From Xenopus tropicalis (lineage: Eukaryota; Chordata; Amphibia; Anura; Pipidae), in assembly GCF_000004195.4 (NCBI RefSeq), contig NC_030678.2, forward strand, positions 63,760,378 to 63,824,377: a stretch of 64,000 nucleotides of DNA, written 5' to 3'. Under the pieces are notes generated by a model, which was not told the DNA's origin, did no database searches, and worked only from the letters and a program-made list of their open reading frames with translations. A program made the position numbers and the translations under genes. This document shows positions 33,133 through 45,132 of this stretch, piece after piece; the stretch's first letter is position 1, and the number at the start of each line of letters is the position of its first letter.

Positions 33133-33460
33133 AGGGCCGGATTTCTCTTCGGTGCGCCCCGAGGCCGCCCCTGTGGGAGTCCCCCATGCGCATGCGCGAA
33201 CGCGCACCCCAGTGCGCATGCGCAAACGCGCCCCCAGTGCGCATGCGCAAAGCGCCAGCTCCCCATTGCGCAAAGCGCCAGCGCATGCGCGAACGCTCTT
33301 TTTAACTCCCATACGGAGCAGTGGGGAGAGGTCCCGACTGCTCCGTATGGGAGCAAAATTAAAAAATGTTCTTGCGGCGGGGCGGCATGCCGCCCCTAAA
33401 CTTCTGCCGCCCTAGGCCCGGGCCTTTGTGGCCTCTCCACAAATCCGGGCCTGCCTACAA
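33133..33460. repeat. AGGGCCGGAT-type MITE, GC-rich, with GCGCATGCGC motifs
   Basis: The left end CAGGGCCGGATTTCTC and right end CACAAATCCGGGCCTG are inverted repeats, with GGGGCGGCATGCCGCCCC and CCTAGGCCCGGGCC inside. It is far richer in CpG than its surroundings. GCGCATGCGC occurs at 33188-33197, 33214-33223, 33239-33248 and 33281-33290, and CTCCCATACGGAGCAG pairs with CTGCTCCGTATGGGAG. All ORFs here are repeat shadows. Confidence 0.8.
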
Positions 33461-33469
33461 TAAAGTAGA

Positions 33470-33945
33470 AGAAACACTGACTGTGATGACTGTGAATACA
33501 AAAAACATTTTTTCCTCTTTTTGCAAGCAACTTTTAATTACTGTAATCATTCTTGTGATCATATCTATTTTCTTTTTACAGCAAAAAACAAGATTTGGCA
33601 GACCCACTTGTTAACAGCAATTTACAGATATCAGTGAATGATTAGGCATACAATATAAAGAATGCATTGGTTTCCTGTTAGATCCCCTGTGTAGAGATTG
33701 AGGCCTTTGTCAAAAATTAGAACAGACAAAGATGTCATAAATAGGGTAATGTAATAAATTAACAGACTTAATAAAAACTCAAATGAAATTAAGAATTAAA
33801 ATGTGTATTTTTTAAAATGTAATAAAGCTTATCTCCTAATTCAGTTCCAGGTTTCCCCATATGAGCCATGTTCAGTTGCACGAGAAAACATTTTATGGTT
33901 CACATGAAAACTTATGGGCGAGATTGAATTTAAGAAGAAAAAAAG
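33470..33945. other. Intergenic, no feature seen
   Basis: AT-rich DNA between the MITE and the second Penelope-like element. Confidence 0.5.
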
Positions 33946-33949
33946 CTAG

Positions 33950-35345
33950 TATAAATAAATCTAAAGCAACTGGACTTGTTAAGTAATCATTGAAGACGTT
34001 TCACTACTCATCTGAGCAGCTTCTTCAGTTCAACTGACTGGTATGGGAAGTCCTCAGCATATGTACTCTTTCACTAATCCAATCACAATGGCACTTTGTA
34101 ACTCTTCAGAAAGATGACATCTGAAACTCACAGAGGTGTGAATGCTGTGGAATTACTTTGAAAGGATTACCAAAGTCTCATGCAACTCTCCAAAACAGGT
34201 GTTACTTGTTAGAGATACAGATACAGGGGTACAGATGTTAGAACAGATGTTAGAACAGCATTGTATGTAGCAGACAGATGGTGTCGAAGTCCCCCGCCTC
34301 TGTTTAGGGATGGTTTCTCCACTTTAACATGAATGGCCTCTTTTACACCTCTTTCAAACCAGCGGTCTTCTTTGTCCAAAATTTGAACGTTGCTATTTTC
34401 AAAGGAGTGTCCCTTGTCTTTTAGGTGTAGAAGTCCTGGCCTGAAGTGTTCGCCCTCCTATGCTGAGCCATTCAGAGAGCAGTTGCTTTGTCTGGTCTGT
34501 GTATTCCTCGCTACACTGGACTGTGTATACAACATAGCTTTGTTTTTCCTTTGGTGTTGGATCCTTTGGGTGTACAAGTTTTTGTCTCAGTGTGTTGCAA
34601 GGTTTGAAAAACACAGGGATGTGGTGTTTGTTGAAAATCCTCCTGAGTTTCTCTGACACTCCTGCTACATATGGGATGACTATATTGCGCCTTCTCTCTG
34701 CCTCAGGACGGTTATTCCTTTTGGTGTTCCTGTTGGGCTTAGTTGCTGTTGTTTTAACAAAGGCCCAGTCTGGGTAGCCACAAGATTTCAGTGCCCCTCT
34801 GATATGTTTGCGTTCCTTGTCCTTGGACTCTGTATCGGTTGTCATACTTTCTGCTCTGTGGTGTAGAGTTCTAATGACACCCAGTTTATGTTCCAGAGGA
34901 TGGTGGGAATCGAGCAACAGATATTGATCCGTATGAGTGGGTTTCCTGTATACTTCTGTTTTCAAGTTACCCCCCTCTTGGATGGATATCAAACAGTCCA
35001 AAAATCAAGTTTGTTCTCATGGACATCCTCCCTCGTGAACTTGATGTTATTGTCCACTGAGTTAATGTGTTCTGAAAAGGCATTCATGCAACTCTAACAA
35101 GTAACACTTGTTTTGAAGAGTTGCATGATACTTTGGTAATCCTTTCAAAGTAACCCCACAGTATTCACACCTCTATGAGTTTCAGATGTCACCTTTCTGA
35201 AGAGTTACAAAGTGCCATTGTGATTGGATTAGTGGAAGAGTATATATGCTGAGGACTTCCCATACCAGTCAGTTGAACTGAAGAAGCTTCTCGGATGAGT
35301 AGTGAAACGTCTTCAATGATTACTAAACAAGTCCAGTTGCTTTAG
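33950..35345 (-). mobile_element. Penelope-like retroelement, second copy, with inverted terminal copy
   Basis: The - strand from 35001 to 34399 encodes more of the protein than the first copy: DCLISIQEGGNLKTEVYRKP, THTDQYLLLDSHHPLEHKLG, ESKDKERKHIRGALKSCGYP and VIPYVAGVSEKLRRIFNKHH. At the GIY-YIG site the text goes from EEYTD straight to QTKQLLSEW, so the LYIGE motif is deleted. On the left it ends at 33950-34300 in the same terminal repeat as the first copy. At about 35080-35345 the terminal repeat appears again on the + strand. The shared ends include GAACTGAAGAAGC and GGATGAGTAGTGAAACGTC. Confidence 0.85.
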
Positions 35346-35349
35346 ATTT

Positions 35350-35930
35350 ATTTATACTAGCTATACCATGACCTGGATGAATGAAAATCTTCATAGTCAT
35401 AAGAAGAAAAAAAACTTTTCTCCTAATTCAGTTCCAGTTTTTCTCAAATAATTAACAGAGTTTCCTTGTGATAAACAGTAAGATAATTCATTCTCATTTA
35501 TTTTCTTCTAGCTTTATGGGAAGATCTGGAATTAAATTAGGAGATAAGCATTCTAATCAAATTGAATCTGACCCTTTGCTTCATTCAAGACCTGCAGGTA
35601 CGAAAGGGACTGAACTGTTTCCCCAATTCAATCAAATTTTCTTTATAGGCCTTTATTGACCAATTTCACTCCAAGAATTTGACTTCTTGTTTGCACAAAT
35701 TTGTCTTTTAGTTTGTGCAGATTTTTTATTTTTACAAAGCTTTTCTTATATTTCTGCATAGATATCAAAAAGGAATATAAAAAATGTTGGAAAACGTAAT
35801 CAGTTCAGCAAACTGACAAAAAAGATAAGGCTAATGTTAAAAAAGTAAAATTGCCATAAATATGCACATAAACTGTAGTCACTATTAAGCTTCCTGTTTC
35901 AAAAATAAGTTTTGAAATGTATTTCTTACT
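35350..35930. other. Intergenic, no feature seen
   Basis: The text CATGACCTGGATGAATGAAAATC at 35367-35395 also occurs, in reverse, beside the first Penelope-like copy (near 5670-5700), so it may be part of the element's edge. Nothing else was recognised. Confidence 0.4.
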
Positions 35931-35934
35931 GTTT

Positions 35935-36375
35935 TGGAGCAAGTGCAGTGAGCAAAGTGCAATCGCCATCTTTTCCCCACAATGCACCATTTTCCCAAAG
36001 AATTCCAGCATCATCGTGGATGCCAATGGCGATTCTCTTAAAACAACACAGTGACTGCCAAAATCTATGAAACTGGCAATGCACACTAATCTTTTGGTGA
36101 ACAGTGCCAATTGATGCAGGGCGCTGAGGGAATCCTGGAACATTGCTTGGTCCAGAAATAGCGGTAGCTCCAGGTTTGCTCTACATCAATAGGTGCAGCA
36201 TAATCTGATTTGGAATAGAAGGCAGAAAGGACTAAGCAGCGACAAGTGAAACTATACGGAGTGCATTTTGGTACAAGTACTTTTACCTTTATTGAAAGTG
36301 GTTTTATGTGCAACTGACTGTAGGGAAAAGTGCAAGTTGCCCACTGTGCTTGCTGATGCAAATGAGCCCTAAAAT
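35935..36375. repeat. MITE-like repeat (AGTGCAATCGC.. / ..AAGTGCAAGTTGCCC)
   Basis: The left part AGCAAAGTGCAATCGCC and right part GGAAAAGTGCAAGTTGCC with CAAATGAGCCC resemble the families at 3830-4040 and 4740-5390. The overlapping ORFs are best read as repeat shadows. Confidence 0.45.
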
Positions 36376-36379
36376 ATAA

Positions 36380-39335
36380 CACATTTATCAGTCTTCTTTA
36401 ACCTAATATATTTTCTGCATCAAACAGCTCAGCCATGCTGTTTGAAAATGTAAAATATCAATTTGCTTATCAATCCCAGAATTATTATTTGTCAAATGGG
36501 AAGAATCAGTTACCAACAGTCACTGATTAATTAGCTGAAAAACTGTAAAAATATAAACCAATTCAATACAGTTTATTTGATTTATTATCAAAGTGACTGT
36601 TCCCAATTGAAGAGCATCAATCATTAAAAATAAAAAGTAAAGGGGCTGTGCAAAATGCTGACATTTTAAATATAACTAGCTGTAACTCCAGCCCACGTAC
36701 TCCACTGCCACTCAACATTATAAAATGGTAATAATTTCAGAAAAGCTTATATAGCATTAACATTGATATCATGCAACTGTGCTGGATGAACTAATTGCAG
36801 CAACAGACTGGCAGACCTTTTCTTCTATAGTGTACTAATGTGCAGCCTGTCTATCAAGGTGAAAACAGTGTTATGCAGTAGAGACAGGAAAAAGGGTTTA
36901 TCTAAAAACACTTTGTGCATTCTAATGGGCGTGTAGTAGTAGTGATGGTAAAGGATTTTAATAATAATTAGCCTATCCCCAATACCACAGAAAAATGCAA
37001 ATTGCAGAAGTGATTAGAGAATAATGTCCTTCAATGTTTTTGTGCCCACCATATACTATGTTTTCCAGAAGTCCTACATTCTGTAGCCCCTCTCTCTAGG
37101 TGTGAATGTAAGAGAAAAATTGGTAAAAGTTGTTTGAGAAAGATTTTATTTGTGCTGAAAGGAGCTCAGTCAACTAACAGATGCATTCAAGCTGACCTTC
37201 GGATTAAAGTACAACATCTCTTTGTTAACTGAAAAAGAACTTTCAAACAAAACAACACACCTATATATATACTCTGTGAATGGCACCATAAAGTCAGGAG
37301 GCTACCAAGGCATTCTAGAGAACAATATTAAACTCCTTCACAGATCAGGAATCTTAAACAGGAAAATGACACGAAGCATGAGAGGCAGATGGTAGAAGAC
37401 ATGTAGGTATTTTGTCAAAACTCTCAGGTAGACAGGTGTGTATACAGTATATAGCTCATTTATGTTTATAGGATGCACTTTGTCAATGTAATTTTTTACA
37501 GATCTAAAAGTGTATAGTAACATAGCAGTATAGTAGGTGATGTGAAAAAGACACACAGGGACAATCCAACTTTCTGGATAAACTTTGTACTAACAGCTAA
37601 TTTTGTTTGTAAGTTTATATTTTGTTACTTTCTATGATAGATTACTCATGCCACACAAAGCTGATTTAAAGTAGCCATACACATAAAGATCTTTAAAAGA
37701 TTATTTGGTATCAAATGACCAAGCTTATCGTAAAACAATTGTATAAAAGTATAATTTGTCCATCAACAAAAACAACCATTTCATGTGATATTGTCAAGCT
37801 GAAGCCCAAACTGAAAAAACATGCTCATTCCCTTCAGTGCATTTGGAGTGAGAAAAAACCTTGTGCATCGGAAAAAAAATTCTTTTGGTAGCAGCAAACA
37901 ATGCCTGTCTATGTTTCACAAATTTTTGGCAAAGCAAGTGATTCTCTGATCAGTAACAATGCATGCTGTATTGTACAGTTTTATCTTTTTCCGTTTTTGG
38001 TTTGTAAAACATTTTAAAAAAAATAAAAAGTTAAAAAAATATATTTGTGGTTCCTTTTTCTATTGGGCCTCTATATAAATGTACTGCTGTAATTTCCAAA
38101 TAGTAAAGAGATCAAAATCTGTCCACCCCATCAAAGGACTAATTTGATCATTTAAAGATGAAAATTTTTCAACCTGCCCAATCAGTTTTCTGATTGAAAA
38201 GATCGCCAGATGTATGATTTTTGATGCACACAGTCCTTACCATAATTCAACTTTTTTGTCACATCGTACTGAAACTGATTGTTAAATAAAGAACAAGTGT
38301 TAAGTGTATGGCCAGCTTTACTTATATGAGTAGTGAAAGCATGTTTGATAATATGTGTGGGTTCAATGCAATGGATCCGAAAAACCAGTTACAGTTCTGA
38401 TTATTCTTTACTTTAATGATCTTTAAGATTTAATCCTGTGCTCAACCCACTTATGATGGATTTGTTGCTTATGCACACTGATGATGTTTGTATGAACTGT
38501 AGCTATAAGTGCATAATTATATACATGGCAAGCCTGGGTATTTTACACCTGAAATTCTAATATATATATGTAATTATATGAATATTCCTACAATTTTTTT
38601 TAGGAACTGACTATTGAGTATATATTACACAGAGGGTAGGGAACAGAGGATGAATGTAAAGGGGGTTCAACATAATTTTTTTCATCATAATTTTGCCCTT
38701 GAAAAGAGAAATAACGGCACCTTGGAATGCTAAAATACAAAAGGGAAATTTATGTAGTGCAAAAAACAAAGAAAAAATGTGTTTTTTGTGGTGCTTGCAT
38801 ATACTTCTAAAGAAACAGCATGTGCTTGTCAAATGATTCAAACAGTTGCTTACATGGCTACTTTGTGGCTACATTATTAGGTAATGTACAGTTTCCTTGG
38901 ATTGAGCAGTTTTGGCACAATCATTCAATCTGCAGATGTTGCTGTGATTCCAGGAACAATTTCCATGCTTGTTCACAGTTCCTTGTAACATGTTTTAAGA
39001 AAAACCACAGCACACTGATGGAAAACAAACCACAGGCCTTACTGATTTTAGATGTTGTCCAAAAATATACCCTATCATTACAGCCAGACATGGTTTAACT
39101 CCAGAGGCTGGGATTGGGAGATATTTATGCAGTACTTTAAATGTTGTTTTGGGAATATTTATTGAAGAATCATAGCTTTTTATTTCTACTTAGCACAGGA
39201 CTGAAAGTCTCCTGATCAGTAAATGCTGGAGTGAAATAAAAACTGAATATACGGCCAGTAGAGTAGGTTGAGTTACATATTTGTGGATGTTTATGTGTCA
39301 AATGCTCTACATAGCAGCAGAAGCTACTGTTACTA
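36380..39335. other. Intergenic, no gene feature
   Basis: About 3 kb of AT-rich DNA. None of the short ORFs (for example 37338-37556, 38611-38841, 38820-39098) shows domain text or splice context. Confidence 0.5.
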
Positions 39336-39664
39336 GTGATAAACAAATATTTTCCATTTAGGTTGGCCGAAAAAATCACAAACTTTAAAAAATTTGCGAA
39401 ACTGTAAAAAAATTCATGAAACGCTAAAAAATGACGCACTTCAAAATATGTTTTGATGCGCTGTATTTCTTTGGCATGCAAGACAAATTTTTTGAAAATT
39501 TTTCGCCAGACATGGATTTGCAGTGAATTTGCATGTTTCACCATTGGCAGGTTTTTTTTTGCAAAACGGGCACAAAATTTTGCCACGCAACAAAACAAAG
39601 TTGTGCGCATAAAAAAAAAATTGCCACAAGTCCATGCCTGCAAAAAATTTTTGCTCATCACTAA
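39336..39664. repeat. TAGTGATRARC-type MITE
   Basis: The left end CTAGTGATAAACAAATATTT and right end AATTTTTGCTCATCACTA are inverted repeats. The interior is rich in TTTGCGAAAC and ATTCATGAAACG words. Other copies: 40999-41240, 44477-44690 and 46011-46250. Its ORFs on both strands are shadows. Confidence 0.75.
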
Positions 39665-39669
39665 TTGTT

Positions 39670-40998
39670 CCTATTGAAACATATTAGGGATTCATCCTGT
39701 CCAGGCTGGATATTGATCATATTGAAAAGGTTTATGTGAGACTTGCCAACCACACACAAAAGGGGTAATGTAATAATAGGTGCAAAGTTTGCTGCAGGTT
39801 TAATCACCTATAGCAACCACTCAGCAAGTAGCATTTACTGGTCACCTTTAAAGGCAAATATTTTATTAGTTTCCATAGGGTATTGCACCTGGGCACATGT
39901 TCTTAAATTAAAAGAGGTACAATTTTAACAGATAATGGGGTTTGTTATTTAAATTGAAAATATATTTAAACCAAATATTATGATAAAATTACCAGTCAAT
40001 TTCTAAGGTGAAAAAGGCCTTCATAAATGAAAGATATTTCACTTCATAAACATCAGGAGATATTTACTTAGTGGAGGGAAGTGCAAAAATATACACAGTC
40101 CACTATGTTTTCTGCATTTTGTGCCCTGCCCTGCATATGAAGCCCCCTATGCCTGCATTCAGTAGCCATGTATTCATGAGGGGCAGATGGTAGAATTCAA
40201 GATGGGCAGATGGCATTTCGACATGCAAGTTAGGGTGTTGCAGAAGAGCTGAGCTGCACTGCACCTTGTCCAGGTTTTTTAAACAGGGTATGATGCAGGC
40301 AAAATGGATGTTTAAATGAGCTTTAAGATGCTGGGGTCTCGGTAAATGACCCCAATAATTTTGTCTAAAAGGGAAACTACAACAAAAATTAAAATTTACC
40401 TCATGGAAATAAGAAACTTTCTAAAGTGATCAGTAACAAATTCTGTACCATTTCTGGAGTAAACAAATTACTCTTCACTATGCTCAACTCAGCAATCTGT
40501 ATCTCTGTATGCAGGAATTGGAGTCAGATTTTCATTGACGGTTAAATCAAATACAATAAAATTTGCTCCATTTGCATAGACAGTGTACTAATGTATTAAT
40601 TTGTTTTATTAGTATTAATTAATAAGTATTAATACTAACTGTCTTGCACAATAACTGATTCCAACACAAAGCTGTATGTGTAAAAACAGGTTACTGAAAG
40701 GGGGATAGTAAGTTGTTATTTCAGAAATTATACAGAATTTTTTATTGATTATATATAGAAAGTTTTTTTTATTTCTGTTAGTTTAAGCATACATTACATT
40801 TTCATAACCAGACAATGTTATTTCATTAAATGCATTTTAATGGACTAAGAATCCTCACCTTTGCCCATAGCCTTGCTTCAGCTTCGTCCTTTATTTAATC
40901 ATCCCTGGATTTTCATATGCTTGAACTTTAGCTGAACATCTGGGCTGCAACACAGTCATTGTGATTACAGATGATTCTGCTGTAATAATATTAGACAT
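39670..40998. other. Intergenic, no gene feature
   Basis: Several likely decayed repeats, for example the palindromic AGTATTAATTAATAAGTATTAATACT near 40610-40638, but no recognised family. Confidence 0.45.
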
Positions 40999-41240
40999 TA
41001 GTGATGAGCAAATTTTTTCACCAGCCATGGATTTGCAGCGAATTTCCGCATTTCGCCATTGACAAATAGTTTTTTTGTGAAACTTCTGTGAAAATTCGCC
41101 ATGGAAAAATGTGTCAGGCATCAAAAGAAAGTCGCAGTCACATCAAATTGGGCGCGGCCACTTAAAAAATGGGTGACAAAAAAATCGTGTGACAAATGTG
41201 TTTGTCGCCGTTTCACAAATTTCCTTGCCATTTCACAAAT
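40999..41240. repeat. TAGTGATGAGC-type MITE
   Basis: The left end TTAGTGATGAGCAAATTTTT is followed by CACCAGCCATGGATTTGCAG and GCGAATTTCCGCATTTCGCC. Right side decayed (GTTTCACAAATTTCC). Confidence 0.7.
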
Positions 41241-41592
41241 TTTAAGGCGAAGGGAAGAGGCTGTATAGGTATAGGCTGTATAGGTCTTTGTTTTCAGTAA
41301 CTAATACAACCGAAATTCCAATTTGTGCACATTTTTTCAAGATTAATCTGATATATTAAGATGATATTAAGATATATATCAGTTGCTCGTACCTCCACTT
41401 TACCATATCCCTAAAAAAGAACCATAAACCTAAATGTTGTCTCCTTCTATTGAATGTTCTACCAAATCATGAAAGTTTATTAACTAATTGGAATGGATGC
41501 CCTTGTGGCTGTGGGAAGAACATACTAGTAAATAAAGCATTGAAAAAGATTATTATGCCCTTATCTATTAAATATAGTTATCATATCCCCCC

Positions 41593-42101
41593 TTAAAGGA
41601 GAATGCAAGTCAAAATTTAAAAAGCATACTGCCCAATAGTCCTCCTATTGTTTAGTAAAAACGCCACACTTTTGACTCACCTAATCAAATATTTACTCAG
41701 TCACACTGACTTCACATTTTCTAGAACAGGCAGCCATCTCTAAAAAGGTATTCTCCCTTCCTTTCCCTCCTTGCTTAATACTGCACATGTATTTCATACC
41801 CTCCCCCCCTCCCCTCTGCCAGATCCGCTTCGGATTGGCTGGTGGGCACGTGTAGCTCAGAACAGGAGACAGGATCAAGTTACACACATGCTCAGAGAAT
41901 AGGAAGGCTGCCGCTGGCAGCCTACAGGAAGGACAGAGAGATTTCAGTGATGTCACTGTAGTCTTCACACTGCTGTAGGCTGCCAGCACCATATCTCAGA
42001 GAAGCAAGCAGGGATCTGGGAATTTAGATATGCAGTAAGTACTTAAAAAGAATGCATTTAGACTTACTTTTAATTTATATTAACCTTTCATTGTCCTTTA
42101 A
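41593..42101. repeat. T2-type MITE
   Basis: Starts TTAAAGGAGAATGCAAGTC and ends ACCTTTCATTGTCCTTTAA. The ORF at 41693-41992 lies wholly inside it. Confidence 0.75.
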
Positions 42102-43380
42102 GAACCTAATCTTTAGCATAATCAACCCCCAGCTTGGTCTTGCTTCATAACTTTCCATGCTCTTTACAAGCTTAGTTGCTCTTCTTTGGAGACCAGTTGG
42201 CATATTCTAAGTGGGACCTTACCAGTGCTCTGTAAATGGAAGAATGATTTTCTCCTCCCGCAAATTTATGTGCCCTTGCAGCTGCTTACTGGCATTGCTT
42301 GCTAAGAAGAAATGTATCTACAATGAAAATCCAGGATTTGGAAAGGCTTAAAAGGGAACAATTAAAATACATTTTGAGAAAAAGGCATATCACTTGTCAT
42401 TTTGAACCATAATGATTATCAACGTAGGTCATTCATAAACCCAAATGCAGTGTACAAAGTGCAATTTTGGACAAAATTTGTTTCCCTATAATTCCAGTGT
42501 AATTGCAACTATGCTTCCAGTTGCATCCAATACATAAAAATGCGCTCTGTGTGCAGTTTTATCAAAAATAGATTTGAATGAATGCCCTCATGTCTGCTGC
42601 AAGGACCTACGGGTGAATGAAGCATAAATAGATAAACATATTATCATCTCTGAACCTACAAATACAGTTCCAAGGCTCAGTTGACCAAAAGGTAACAATT
42701 TAGGTCTGCCACAACTATATGGTAATTAAAACAAACAAAGTGAACTCAAATTATCTGCAGGTCTAAATTCTATTAGATCCCTGTTTGTTATGGCAATTTC
42801 GAAAAGGGCAATCTGACTTGTGACAGTGTGGTTAGGAAAAAATTTAAAAGAAAGGATACATTTGAGGTGTGTGATGTGGACAGCATCACAAACCAGATCC
42901 TCTGCGAACCTACCTACCATAGCTAATTTCCCCAAAAAACTAAGTGCACAGACAGTCAGCATGTCACAGCCTCCAAACCACCAATCTGAGAATGGCCTGA
43001 AAATGGTAGCACTGATGCTTGTAATCTCAATTTCTGGCGAGAGTTACCGGACAATGCACTGAACAGTACTTTCTCACAGAGGGAAATGGTGACAGTATTC
43101 ATTTTTGATGCTACGTTTAGCAAGAAAAAATGTCTTGCTGGCAAAATGCCAGAGATTGTTTTATTTGCCATTGCCCTTAAGGAATTTTCACATTACAAAA
43201 AAAAAGACAAAGATGTAGTTCATGTCAGAGCATTTAATCATAGGTTTGAAAGCACACTCTATGCTTCTTATTAAAAAGTGGCAGCAGTTCATCCCAAACA
43301 CCCCAGAAAACTGTGGGCAAAAAAGAACATTCTACCAAAAAGCAATTATACATATATATATATATATTGCAAAACTAACT
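42102..43380. other. Intergenic; short ORFs not recognised
   Basis: Near 42820-43274 two + strand ORFs occur in sequence with moderate GC content. They show no domain I recognise and are separated by stops. A decayed repeat or pseudogene is possible. A short (TA)n lies at 43350-43368. Confidence 0.35.
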
Positions 43381-43384
43381 CGTA

Positions 43385-43770
43385 GGGGCCAATTTACTAT
43401 GGTACAAATCCGAATCACGAAATCCGATCATTTCAGATGATCAAAAATGTGGTGAAAATTCTGTTCAGTTGAATACGAAAATTCCATACTTACGATCCGA
43501 AAGTTCCGTATTGAAACTATCGTATCCGTATTGGCGATCTGAAAGTCACAACATTTTTGTTGCCCAACAATCATAACTGGCGCGAAATCCTTTCTGACTT
43601 CAGTGCATGATTTGGGAAGCTTTCCATAGGACTCAGTGGCACTTTGCAAAGTATGAAAAAGTTGCGGAAATTAACAAAAAAGTCGCGGAAAATACGCACA
43701 GTTCTAAAAGTTAGAAAAAATACAAATTTTTTCTATTTGTAACCAATCGTACATGATAAATGGGCCCCAT
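43385..43770. repeat. MITE with AATTTACTATGG / CATGATAAATGGGCCCC ends
   Basis: GGGGCCAATTTACTATGG at left and ATGATAAATGGGCCCC at right form imperfect inverted ends. The interior is rich in CCGAAAGT and TCGTATCCG words, as in 12470-12756. Confidence 0.6.
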
Positions 43771-43872
43771 AGTGTGTAAGCATTTGTTTTTTTATGGTGA
43801 AGGTAGACATGGGGGTAAAGAGGTGAAATAAATATGTGCAATGGAGACTTTGGATTAAAGTAGAAGAAAGCT

Positions 43873-44342
43873 TTAAAGGAGAAGGTAAGGAATTTTGGCA
43901 TTTTAATGCCAATAGATTAGCCACATCAGTGCCACCTAGTATACTATATTTAATCAATAGAAAGCCTTACCATACCTGACTAAACAGCCCTAGAAGCTCC
44001 ATCTGTTTGCTTAAGATAGCAGCTGCCATTTTAGCTTGGTCTCAGTAGCTTCCCTGCTGCAACTCTAGCTGCTGGTAGCTCAGATCACACATTCTGATGG
44101 GAGGGGAGTGAATTCTTAGGAATTCTTATGGAGGGGGAGCAGCAGAGAGCTGCACAGACTCCGGCCGGGGAATTAAAGATTATTCTGAGGAGGAAGTCTG
44201 ATACTGAAGAACATGTTTACACAAAGGAAGACAGGAAATCCTGTGTGGACACAGTGCAGCTTTTCTGTGAGGGCTTATGGATGTATTTACATAGACCTTT
44301 CTGAAAAAGCTTACTTTGTTTTTACCTTTCCTTCTCTTTTAA
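43873..44342. repeat. T2-type MITE
   Basis: Starts TTAAAGGAGAAGGTAAGGAA and ends TTACCTTTCCTTCTCTTTTAA. The right part (GTATTTACATAGACCTTTCT) is shared with 13342-13551. Confidence 0.8.
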
Positions 44343-44429
44343 AGATTAGCATCTCAGTGTATATTTATGTTACATATTGCCAAAAGGTATGATCATCAAC
44401 CTGGTGTGACAAAATTATTAAATTCTACT

Positions 44430-44695
44430 TAAAGGAGAACTATACCCCGCGGGCTATAAAAGCCCCCTTTACTAGCACTGTGATGAGCAAATCTGTCCCG
44501 TTTTGCTTCGTCAAAACATTTGCAAATCTATGAAAAAATTAATGAAATGGTGAAAATTACATGTGTCAAAAAAAATTGCGTGTGCATAATTTCGTTGACA
44601 CAAATGGTAAAAAAAATTGTCAGATTTTTTTTTTGCCGTGCACAACAATTTTTTTTTACGTGCGCGACTAAAAAAAGGACATTCTTTTGAGGACA
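44430..44695. repeat. T2 fragment followed by a truncated TAGTGATGAGC-type MITE
   Basis: TTAAAGGAGAACTATACCCC at 44431-44450 is a T2 left end. From about 44477 the text GTGATGAGCAAATCTGTCC belongs to the TAGTGATGAGC family. Its right end is cut by the Penelope fragment near 44696. Confidence 0.6.
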
Positions 44696-45077
44696 GTAAC
44701 GTGCATATTATGGACCGAGAGGACAGATGGTTTGAAAGAGATATGAAAGAGGCCATTTACGCCAGCCTGGAAAATACATCCCTGAACAGATGAGGGGGCC
44801 TGTGACACCGCTTGTCATCAACATCAACATACAATGCCGTTTTGACATCCTTACCCCGGCGGTTTCACAACAGTTCACACTTCCAGTCATGTACTTTGAA
44901 GGATTAACACCTGCATCAATGAGAATCATGGTACCATTGTGACTGGATCATTCCTTCTTACACCTGTCAGTTTCAGCCAACACATAACTGAAGAAGGCAC
45001 TTGGATGAGTGGTGAAACGTTTTCAAGAAAAAAACATCAGAAAAGTCCAGTTGTTTTAGACTTAATTCTACTATATC
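44696..45077 (+). mobile_element. Penelope-like retroelement terminal fragment (different subfamily)
   Basis: The + strand reads RWFERDMKEAIYASLENTSL, then a stop and GACACCGCTTGTCATCAACA-type text matching the C terminus and tail of the other two copies at lower identity. It ends with CTGAAGAAGGCACTTGGATG and AGTGGTGAAACGTTTTC. Confidence 0.75.
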
Positions 45078-45132
45078 ATGAATTGCTACCTCATGTCTTC
45101 ATTGTCATTGTTCTGCTCCATGACTAAGGCCT

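Noticed and set aside
32971..33614. Several overlapping ORFs on both strands
   Set aside because: They arise from the GC-rich palindromic MITE at 33133-33460 (repeated GCGCATGCGC words), not from a gene.
39170..39661. 163-residue - strand ORF
   Set aside because: It lies in an AT-rich MITE with inverted ends; composition is Phe/Lys-rich from TTT/AAA runs, with no domain.
42820..43274. Pair of + strand ORFs considered as a pseudogene
   Set aside because: I could not connect them to any protein family or show that they join in frame; left as unassigned DNA.
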